Of a stretch of 64,000 bases of DNA, positions 55,798 through 62,572 are shown in pieces. The notes beneath the pieces were generated by a model. It was not told the origin of the DNA. It saw nothing but the letters and a program-made list of their open reading frames with translations, and ran no database searches. How positions within the stretch are numbered: the first letter of the stretch is position 1; each line of letters begins with the position of its first letter. The position numbers were made by a program, and so were the translations under genes. This DNA comes from Trebonia sp963811335 (GTDB taxonomy: Bacteria; Actinomycetota; Actinomycetes; Streptosporangiales; Streptosporangiaceae): the NCBI GenBank assembly GCA_963811335.1, contig CAWERB010000023.1, positions 62,001 through 126,000 on the forward strand, given 5' to 3'.

Positions 55798-56778
55798 TCA
55801 GCTTGTGTAGACGCCGGTCGGCTTGTCGTGGTAGCCCTTCGCGCCGACGGCCCGGGCGAGCGGGCTGCGCGGGTCCTGGCCGGCCTTGAGCGCGTCGAGG
55901 ACGGCGCGGAAGTCGTACCGGGGCGACCAGCCGAGGTCAGCGCGTGCGCGTGCGTTGACGTACACGCGCCCGATGGACGGGAACATCCGCCAGCCCCGCC
56001 GGGCGTACTCCGCCTCGTAGTCGGGGAACAGCCGCCGCACGACCGCGGGCGCGTCGTCCCGCAGCCCGGGCAGGTCGGCGCGGGTGAAGGGCGTCGTGGC
56101 GCTGAGGATGTACTTGCCGAACCCGATCCGCGCCGCCCGGTCCATCGCCCGCAGGTGCGCATCCGCCACGTCCGCCACGTCGACCCGCCGGTACAGGTAC
56201 TCGTTGGCCTTGACGCACCCGTCCGGGTAGGCGGCGCGCACCTTCTCGCTGTCGTCACCCTCGGGAAAGAACCGCGCGGTCCGCAGCACGACGACGGGCA
56301 GGCCGTACTCCGCGTGCACCAGCTCGCACAGGTCCTCGGCGGCCGTCTTGGTGACGCCGTAGATGTTCCGCGGCCGCGGGACCACGTCCTCGGTGATCCA
56401 CGCGGCCGGCTCGCCCGCCCGCGGCGTCAGCGCCCGGCCGAACGCGCTCGTCGTGCTGGTGAACACGAAGCTGCCCACGCCGGCGGCGACGGCCTCCTCG
56501 AGCAGCGTCAGCGTGCCGGTGACGTTGGTGTCGACGAACGCCTGCTTGCCGTGCGAGCCGACATGCGGCTTGTGCAGCGTCGCGGCGTGCAGCACCGCTT
56601 CGGCCCCGGCCAGGCAGTCACGCGCCACGGCCCGGTCCGCGACCGACCCGACGACCGTCGTGTAGGGCGACGGCCGGACGTCGATCCCGGTAACGTCGTG
56701 CCCGCCGTCCCGCAACACCCGGGCCAGTGCCTCGCCCAGGTGACCCGCGCTGCCCGTTACTACCACCTTTTCCGCCAC
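55798..56778 (-). CDS. NAD-dependent epimerase/dehydratase (extended SDR)
   Basis: It is 326 residues. The NAD motif VTGSAGHLGEAL is at 7-18, and the catalytic Tyr-x3-Lys is NIYGVTKTAAEDL near 140 with the serine-rich FTSTTSAFG upstream. VVVLRTARFFPEGDD is the family substrate-side block. The sugar or other substrate is not assigned. No further sugar-nucleotide genes are near. Confidence 0.88.
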   Translation of the reverse strand: MAEKVVVTGSAGHLGEALARVLRDGGHDVTGIDVRPSPYTTVVGSVADRAVARDCLAGAEAVLHAATLHKPHVGSHGKQAFVDTNVTGTLTLLEEAVAAGVGSFVFTSTTSAFGRALTPRAGEPAAWITEDVVPRPRNIYGVTKTAAEDLCELVHAEYGLPVVVLRTARFFPEGDDSEKVRAAYPDGCVKANEYLYRRVDVADVADAHLRAMDRAARIGFGKYILSATTPFTRADLPGLRDDAPAVVRRLFPDYEAEYARRGWRMFPSIGRVYVNARARADLGWSPRYDFRAVLDALKAGQDPRSPLARAVGAKGYHDKPTGVYTS

Positions 56779-56822
56779 GGCGATCAGGGTAACGTGCGGC
56801 GTTCCCGGTCTACACTCGTGGC

Positions 56823-57443
56823 ATGGCCAGGTATTTCGATGTCCATCCGGCCAACCCGCAGCGGCGCTCGATCGCCCAGGTTGCCGACATCGTGCGCGGC
56901 GGCGGCGTGATCGCCTACCCGACGGACTCCTGCTACGCGCTCGGCTGCCAGCTCGGCAACTCCGGCGGCATAGACCGGATCAGGGCCATCCGCGGCCTGG
57001 ACGACAAGCACCACCTCACCCTGGTCTGCCAGGACTTCGCGCAGCTCGGCCAGTTCGCGCTGATACCGAACCGCGTGTTCCGCGCGCTCAAGGCGGCGAC
57101 GCCGGGCAGCTACACGTTCATCTTGCCCGCGACGCGGGAGGTGCCGCGCCGGCTCAGGCACCCGGGGAAGAAGACCGTGGGGGTGCGGATCCCCGGCCAC
57201 GTGGTGACTAAGGCGCTGCTCGAGGAGCTCGGCGAGCCGCTGGTTTCCAGCACCCTGCTGCTGCCGGGCCACGACGAGCCGATGACGCAGGGCTGGGAGA
57301 TCGCGGAGGAGCTCGGCACGACGGTCGACGCGGTCATCGACTCGGGCGAGTGCGGCACCGAGCCCACCACGGTGATCGACTTCTCGCTGGACGAGCCGGA
57401 GATCCTGCGCCGGGGCGCGGGTGACCCGTCCGCCTTCGAGTGA
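56823..57443 (+). CDS. Threonylcarbamoyl-AMP synthase (Sua5/YciO/YrdC family)
   Basis: It is 206 residues. The YrdC fold landmarks are GGGVIAYPTDSCYALGCQLG near 26, KHHLTLVCQDF near 62, TPGSYTFILPAT near 92 and VGVRIPGHVV near 118. The family makes threonylcarbamoyl-AMP for tRNA t6A. This copy is YciO-like by length and may be the paralogue and not the essential enzyme. It is divergent from the epimerase gene with 44 nt between start codons. Confidence 0.88.
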   Translation: MARYFDVHPANPQRRSIAQVADIVRGGGVIAYPTDSCYALGCQLGNSGGIDRIRAIRGLDDKHHLTLVCQDFAQLGQFALIPNRVFRALKAATPGSYTFILPATREVPRRLRHPGKKTVGVRIPGHVVTKALLEELGEPLVSSTLLLPGHDEPMTQGWEIAEELGTTVDAVIDSGECGTEPTTVIDFSLDEPEILRRGAGDPSAFE

Positions 57444-57516
57444 GCCGCGCCGCAACCGCGTCCTGGCCCGCCGGGGTGAGCGACACCAGCTTGCGGCGCC
57501 GGCGCTGGAGCCTCCG
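57442..57516 (-). pseudogene. MarR-family C-terminal scrap
   Basis: A leftward stretch reads RRLQRRRRKLVSLTPAGQDA and VAARL, matching the wing/helix-6 region of MarR regulators (KLVSLTPAG). Nothing upstream or downstream continues it. It is squeezed between the Sua5 gene stop and the methyltransferase stop, so it is probably a remnant. Confidence 0.35.
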
Positions 57517-57530
57517 GACGCATGGGCCGG

Positions 57531-58418
57531 CTAGGTCGCGGCCGGGTCGGCCGCGCGAACGGCGATGAGGTGCAGCAGCGCGGCGACGTGCCGGTAGGGG
57601 TCGGTCCGGCCCGCCCGCTCCTCGTGCCGCAGGATGGCATCGAGCGTGGCCGGGTCCGGCAGCGGCGCATCGGAGGCGGCCGTGTCGGTGAACACCCGCA
57701 CCCCGTACCACTGCCGCACCGGCAGCTGCCGCGCGGTCAGCGCCGCTGTCAGGTCCGCGAGCCGGTCGGCCCGCGCGTCCACGCCAATCCGGTTCCGGTA
57801 GGCGCCGCCGTCGAACGCCGCGGCGACGCTGTCCCATTCGCCGAGCAGCCCGGGGCGAAGCGCCAGCGCGTCGCCGTTGCGCACCAGCAGCGACACGACC
57901 GCGCCCGGGGCCGCGATCCGGGCGATGGCGTCGAGCAGCGGACCAGGGTCGGCGAAGTACATGAGCACGCCCTGGCAGAGCACCGCGTCGAAGCTGGACG
58001 GCGGGAACCGGTCGCCGACCGCCCAGGCGTCGCCCTGGACGAGCCGCACCCGGTCGCCGACTTCGGCCGGCTCGGCCGCCAGCGCGGCGCGGAAGTCGTC
58101 AAGCAGCCGCTCCGAGGCGTCGAGCCCGGTGACACTATGCCCGCGGCGGGCGAGCAGCAGTGCCTGGGTGCCCTGTCCGCATCCGATGTCGAGCACCCGG
58201 CGCGGCGGCCGGCCGGGCAGGTGGGCGGCGAGCTGGTGCGCCACGACCTCCTGGCGCACCACCTGCCGCAACGTCCCTAGATGAGCCCGCCATTCCTGCT
58301 CGCCCGTGGCGAAGCCGCTGCTTACACCGCTCACGTCGCTCCCTCCGCGTGCCATCCGCTCAGCGAGGAGCCTACGGGACGGCCCGGCCGCGAGCGCGGC
58401 GACGTCGGGCTCAGGCAT
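57531..58418 (-). CDS. Class I SAM-dependent methyltransferase
   Basis: This 295-residue protein has a Rossmann methyltransferase domain. Motif I RRVLDIGCGQGTQALLLARRG is near 73, an acidic loop GLDASERLLDDF near 98, VRLVQGDAW near 123 and motif IV FDAVLCQGVLMYF near 143. It resembles SmtA/CmoM-type enzymes. The ATG at 58418 may be too far upstream; an ATG at residue 22 (MARGGSDVSGV) is an alternative. The substrate is unknown. Confidence 0.85.
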   Translation of the reverse strand: MPEPDVAALAAGPSRRLLAERMARGGSDVSGVSSGFATGEQEWRAHLGTLRQVVRQEVVAHQLAAHLPGRPPRRVLDIGCGQGTQALLLARRGHSVTGLDASERLLDDFRAALAAEPAEVGDRVRLVQGDAWAVGDRFPPSSFDAVLCQGVLMYFADPGPLLDAIARIAAPGAVVSLLVRNGDALALRPGLLGEWDSVAAAFDGGAYRNRIGVDARADRLADLTAALTARQLPVRQWYGVRVFTDTAASDAPLPDPATLDAILRHEERAGRTDPYRHVAALLHLIAVRAADPAAT

Positions 58419-58443
58419 CGGCCTGGCCAGCCGCCTGCCGACG

Positions 58444-59136
58444 TTAGTTGCCGAATAGGGCGAACAGGCCGCGGCGGCCGTCGAGCGGCTCGGCGGGCGC
58501 GGTGAGGCCGGCCCGGGCGAGCAGCGCGCCCTCCACGCCGTTGAACGCTGCCTTGCCCACCTGAAGCGGGAACGCGTCCGTGCCCTCCGCGGCGCGCAGC
58601 CCGGCGGCCTGCGTGGCGCAGATGCCGATGGCGGCCCGCAGCCGCGGCTCGTCGAGGCCGAGCAGCAGGCCTGCGGTCACCCCGGCACCGACGGCGGCGG
58701 AGACGGTACCGGACGACCAGCCGCCCCAGTCCTCAAGGCCGGACTCGACGATCGCGGCGGCATTCAGGCCGGCCGCGATGGCCGCGGTGACGGAAACTGG
58801 CGGGGGAGCACTCCCCGGCAGGTCGGCGAGCGCGACGGCGGCGCCGAAGACCGCGCGGTCAGCGGTCACCACCGCACCGTCAGCGATCGCGGCGGCGGTG
58901 GTTAGCCAGGCGGCCCAGGCCGCGTCGCCGGGGAGCGGGCCGGACGGCCGAGCCGGGCGCGCGGCGGGCTGGCCTGAGGGCGCGACGGCCGGGCGGACCG
59001 CGAGCAGCGCACGGACCACGGCGCTGCCCGCACCCCGGGCGGCGGCGGCACGGAACGCCGCGACGTCCGCTTCCGTCACCGTCGACGTCGCGTCAGCGGT
59101 AGCGGCGAGCGCGAGGATCTCATCGGTAGTGGTCAC
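58444..59136 (-). CDS. Half-length MmgE/PrpD-family protein
   Basis: This 230-residue paralogue is of the all-helical domain of MmgE/PrpD. GNAPLIAAL-type sequence is replaced by AWAAWLTTAAAIADGAV, then SGTVSAAVGAGVTAGLLLGLDEPRLRAAIGICATQAAGL and LQVGKAAFNGVEGALLARAGLTAP. The C-terminal half of the normal ~450 residues is absent. The GTG at 59136 overlaps the stop of the full-length gene as GTGA, so both are coupled. It may pair with the larger protein or be a degenerate duplicate. Confidence 0.78.
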   Translation of the reverse strand: MTTTDEILALAATADATSTVTEADVAAFRAAAARGAGSAVVRALLAVRPAVAPSGQPAARPARPSGPLPGDAAWAAWLTTAAAIADGAVVTADRAVFGAAVALADLPGSAPPPVSVTAAIAAGLNAAAIVESGLEDWGGWSSGTVSAAVGAGVTAGLLLGLDEPRLRAAIGICATQAAGLRAAEGTDAFPLQVGKAAFNGVEGALLARAGLTAPAEPLDGRRGLFALFGN

Positions 59137-60494
59137 GGGCGTGCCTCCGGGTGGATCGCGGCGAGCAGCGCACTGGTGTCCTCGGCGGCGGCCAGCTTGC
59201 CGACGGCGTCACGCGCCCGGTCCGCGGCGCGCTCGCCGAGCACCGGGCCGAACAGGGCGCGCACCTTGCCCAGGAGCTCGTCGTCGGCGAGCGGCCGGGC
59301 GGCGCTGCCCCGGGTGTGCTCGACCGCCACCTCGAGCGCCGGCCGCCCGTCCCGCAGGCTGATCCGGAGGACCGCCGCGTCGCGGGGGACCGCGGCGTCG
59401 GCGTCCAGCGTGACCAGGGCGCGCAGCCGGGCGACATCCGGTGCGGTCGCGGCGGCGTCGCTGAACTCGGCCAGGCCCGCTCGCCCGTACAGCAGGCCGA
59501 CCGCGACCCCGTGCCTGGCGCTGAACCGGGACCGCAGCCCGTCGCCTGGTTGCTCGAGCCCCATCAGTTCGGGCACCAGGGGGTTGCAGCGCAGCGTGAT
59601 CCCGCTGATCTCCGGCGGCCCGGCCAATTCCGCGACCCGGCCGTACGCGATGATCGCGGCGTCCATCGCCGGGTGCGCGACCACGCCGCATGGATACGTC
59701 TTGAACGTGTTCAGCTCAAGCTCCCACCGGTGCCCGGGCGGCCAGCCGAGGCCGAGCGCGTCCCGGTCCACGCTGGCGGCGAGCACCCCGAGCATGCCGT
59801 CCGGGCCGAGCGGGTCGGCGGGCCCGGCGAGGCCTTCTGCGGCGAGCCGCGCGGCGAGCACGCCGTTAGCCGCCGCCTTGCCCGCGTGCAGCGGCTTGGT
59901 CATCGTGCCGAACGCCTCCCGGTGCCCGGCGGTCATCGTGCCGGCCAGCGACAGCGCCCGGGCCGCCGCCCGGGTGTCCAGGCCGAGCAGCGCGGACGCC
60001 GCGACGGCCGCGCCGAACACCCCGCAGGTCCCGGTGATATGCCAGCCGTGGTCGTAGTGCGCGGGCGAGACGGCGCAGCCGATGCGCAGCTGCGCCTCGC
60101 ACCCGGCGGCGAACGCGCCGAGGAACGCCGCACCGGGCGGTGCCGTCTCGGGCACGAGTGACAGCACCGCGGCGAGCGATGCCGCGCCCGGGTGGATGAC
60201 CGTGGCCAGGTGCGTGTCGTCGAAGTCGTCCAGGTGCGCGGCCGTCCCGGTGACCACCGCCGCCCAGTACGGGTCGAGCGTCCGCGCCAGCCCGGGCACC
60301 GTGACTTGCCCGGCGCCGCCCGCGTCGTCCGCCGCCGCGAGCAGCGCGCGGACCGCGCCGGACCCGGACGCGGAGACCGCCGTGCCGAGCACGTTGAGCA
60401 GGGACCGGCCCGCCGCCCGCGCCACGGCCGGCGGCAGCGGCCCGCGCGCGGCCTCGAGCATCGCCGCGCAGAAGTCCTCGGTGACGGAAGGCAT
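59133..60494 (-). CDS. MmgE/PrpD family protein (2-methylcitrate dehydratase-like)
   Basis: It is 453 residues. Landmarks are AAHLDDFDDTHLATVIHPGAA near 86-106 (conserved HxDD and HPG), HYDHGWHITGTCGVFGAAVAAS near 142 and PLHAGKAAANGVLAARLAAEG near 197. YPCGVVAHPAMDAAI near 266 follows. The family dehydrates methylcitrate or racemises/dehydrates related acids. Two tandem PrpD-like genes, as here, are common in actinomycetes and are often not part of propionate catabolism. No prpB or prpC genes are nearby. Confidence 0.88.
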   Translation of the reverse strand: MPSVTEDFCAAMLEAARGPLPPAVARAAGRSLLNVLGTAVSASGSGAVRALLAAADDAGGAGQVTVPGLARTLDPYWAAVVTGTAAHLDDFDDTHLATVIHPGAASLAAVLSLVPETAPPGAAFLGAFAAGCEAQLRIGCAVSPAHYDHGWHITGTCGVFGAAVAASALLGLDTRAAARALSLAGTMTAGHREAFGTMTKPLHAGKAAANGVLAARLAAEGLAGPADPLGPDGMLGVLAASVDRDALGLGWPPGHRWELELNTFKTYPCGVVAHPAMDAAIIAYGRVAELAGPPEISGITLRCNPLVPELMGLEQPGDGLRSRFSARHGVAVGLLYGRAGLAEFSDAAATAPDVARLRALVTLDADAAVPRDAAVLRISLRDGRPALEVAVEHTRGSAARPLADDELLGKVRALFGPVLGERAADRARDAVGKLAAAEDTSALLAAIHPEARP

Positions 60495-60671
60495 GCGCCC
60501 ACCGTACGGCCCCGCACCCGTCTCGAGCACTGGCCGCCGCCACAAGCCGCGGGGGTGGCCGGGTGGAACACGCTCCCGTTCTGGAAAACCTCGCGCGCGA
60601 CGAGCGGCAGTCCGGCCGTCGGCCCTTCGGTGACCGGTTCTTTCCGCGTCGCGGCGCAGTAGGCTGCCGCC

Positions 60672-60995
60672 ATGCCCGCTGACCCGCAGGACCTGATCGC
60701 GCTCGTGCCGTTCGCGCGGCAGCTCGGCATCGTGCTTGACGAGGCGAGCACCGACCGGGTGATCGCTCGCCTGGCCTGGGCGCCGCAGCTGTGCACCACC
60801 GCCGGCGTACTGCACGGCGGGGCGCTGATGACGCTCGCCGTTACCGCCGGCGTGACCGGCGGGACGGTACGCGCCGACGCCGTGCCGCTGCACCGGGGGC
60901 GGACCACAGTCACCGCGCAGACCAGCCTGTTCGACGACGACGGCCGGCTGGTCGCGCAGGCCACGCAAGTGCAGGCGGTTCCCGCGTCGCAGTAG
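60672..60995 (+). CDS. PaaI-family hotdog thioesterase with internal deletion
   Basis: It is 107 residues, about 30 shorter than usual. The hotdog helix motif AGVLHGGALMTLAVTAG (about 44-60) is intact. It is followed directly by GGTVRADAVPLHRGRTTVTAQTSLFDDDGRLVAQATQVQAV. The strand that normally carries N-F-L-R and the preceding loop are missing. The family hydrolyses phenylacetyl-type or similar acyl-CoA. With the central strand lost, the fold may not form. Confidence 0.7.
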   Translation: MPADPQDLIALVPFARQLGIVLDEASTDRVIARLAWAPQLCTTAGVLHGGALMTLAVTAGVTGGTVRADAVPLHRGRTTVTAQTSLFDDDGRLVAQATQVQAVPASQ

Positions 60996-61151
60996 CGCCG
61001 TGGGCGTCCCCTTTCCGTCACCTGGGCAGAGTGGGCGGCCTGAAGCACGACGAGATCAAGGAGTCGGCCGCCACTGCACCAAGGGAGTGGGCCTCGAGGA
61101 ATTCGACCGCATAACCGTAACCGAGGCCTCCGGCCTCCGCTAGGAGTTCAC

Positions 61152-61177
61152 CCTCCCCGGCCAGAACGCCGGGGAGG
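61152..61177. repeat. Perfect hairpin upstream of the TnpB gene
   Basis: CCTCCCCGGC (61152-61161) and GCCGGGGAGG (61168-61177) are 10-bp arms around CAGAAC, followed by AAGCAA. The shape is like the GC hairpins at ends of IS200/IS605 elements. It lies 78 nt before the TnpB start and could mark the left end or a leftover right end of another element. Confidence 0.55.
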
Positions 61178-61254
61178 AAGCAAGTATTCGGCGAAACCCG
61201 GCAGAGTTCGCTTCATCAGGCCACCTGAACATCTTTTTTCGGTATGATGTTCGT

Positions 61255-62436
61255 ATGTCTCGGTACCGTCTTGAGCCAACCGCAGTGCAGGAGGCAATCC
61301 TGCTCCGACACTGCTCGGACGCCCGGTACGTGTGGAACCTGTGTGTTGAGCAGGACAGGGAGTACAGGTCCGGCCGAGGGCCTACTCCCGGTTTCGCGGA
61401 ACGCTGTCGGCAGCTAACCGAGGCCCGCGCGGACAACTCTTGGCTCGCGGCGGGCTCAGTGACGGTGCAGCAGCAGGCGATCAGGGACCACGCCACCGCG
61501 ATGACGGCGTTCTTCAACGGCACCTGCGGCAGGCCGGGCTGGCGGAAGGCCGGGCGGCACGAGGGGTTCCGCGTCATCGCGGTCAAGCCCGCGCACGTCC
61601 GCCGCCTCAGCCGGAAAACCGGGCAGGTGCTCGTCCCGAAGGCGGGCTGGGTCCGGTTTCGCTGGTCCCGCGCTATCCCGGACGGGGCGGGGTCGTTCCG
61701 GGTGACCCGCGATCGCGCCGGCCGCTGGCATCTCGCTTTCGCCGTTATCCCAGATCCTGTCCAGGCGCCGGGTACCGGCGAGGTCGCCGGGGTTGACCGG
61801 GGCGTCACGGTGACTGCCGCGCTGTCGACTGGGGAACTGCTAACCGTACCGGGCTTGTCCGGCCGTGAGCGGCGCCGACTAGTGAAGTTTCAGCGGAAGC
61901 TTGCCAAGGCGACGCGTGGGTCGAGCAGGCGCGGCAAGGCCAAGCTGGAGATCGCCAAGCTGAAGGCCCGCGAGACCGACCGCCGCAAGGACTGGGCCGA
62001 GAAGACCAGCACCGCCCTCGCGCGCCGCTTCGACGTGATCCGCGTTGAGGACCTCAAGGTCGAGCGGATGACCCGCTCGGCCAAAGGCACCGTAGAGAAG
62101 CCGGGTAGGAACGTCGCCCGCAAAGCCGGCCTGAACCGGGAGATCCGAGCCGCCGGGTGGGGGATGCTCATCAGGCGCCTTGAGCAGAAGGCCCCCGGTC
62201 GGGTGGAGAAGGTACCAGCCGCGTACACATCGCAGCGTTGCAGCGCGTGCGGGCACGTGGACCGAAACAGCCGCGAGAGCCAAGCGACGTTCCGGTGCAC
62301 CGCCTGCGGCTACGCCTGCAACGCTGACGTGAACGCGGCACGCAACATCGCGGCGGGGCACGCCGTGAATGCGCGGGGAGGCGACGGCACTAGCCGGCCT
62401 GCGAACCGCGAACCTCAACTCGCGCTCTCCGCGTAG
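61255..62436 (+). CDS. tnpB: TnpB, RNA-guided nuclease of IS200/IS605-type elements (no TnpA)
   Basis: This 393-residue TnpB/OrfB protein has the RuvC-like active site D181 (AGVDRGVT), E265 (IRVEDLKV) and D358 (NADVNAARNI). The zinc finger is formed by C329, C332, C348 and C351. The N-terminal helix-turn-helix region MSRYRLEPTAVQEAIL is complete. No Y1 transposase (tnpA) is adjacent, so it is a solo copy that cannot move by itself. All catalytic residues are intact, so it may still cut DNA under an RNA guide. The ATG at 61255 is used. Confidence 0.93.
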   Translation: MSRYRLEPTAVQEAILLRHCSDARYVWNLCVEQDREYRSGRGPTPGFAERCRQLTEARADNSWLAAGSVTVQQQAIRDHATAMTAFFNGTCGRPGWRKAGRHEGFRVIAVKPAHVRRLSRKTGQVLVPKAGWVRFRWSRAIPDGAGSFRVTRDRAGRWHLAFAVIPDPVQAPGTGEVAGVDRGVTVTAALSTGELLTVPGLSGRERRRLVKFQRKLAKATRGSSRRGKAKLEIAKLKARETDRRKDWAEKTSTALARRFDVIRVEDLKVERMTRSAKGTVEKPGRNVARKAGLNREIRAAGWGMLIRRLEQKAPGRVEKVPAAYTSQRCSACGHVDRNSRESQATFRCTACGYACNADVNAARNIAAGHAVNARGGDGTSRPANREPQLALSA

Positions 62437-62475
62437 TTGGAATCCCTCGACTTCGGGCGTGGGAGGATGCCAAGG
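62380..62475 (+). ncRNA. Putative omega-RNA 3' end / right end of the TnpB element
   Basis: Just after the TnpB stop the sequence GGAATCCCTCGACTTCGGGC then GTGGGAGGATGCCAAGG matches the usual right end of TnpB elements (GAATCCC...GGGGAGGATGTCAA type). ATCCC pairs with the later GGGA block. In this family the guide RNA scaffold overlaps the 3' end of tnpB and ends here, with the guide drawn from the bases immediately after about 62474. The 5' limit given is a guess. Confidence 0.55.
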
Positions 62476-62572
62476 ATTTCATCATTTACCAACGGGTAAC
62501 GGTTCCGTAGATTGTTCCTCAGCGCTGGAGGAGTCAGCGGCCCGCTGATCCCGCTGATGAGGGCGAGGTGCG

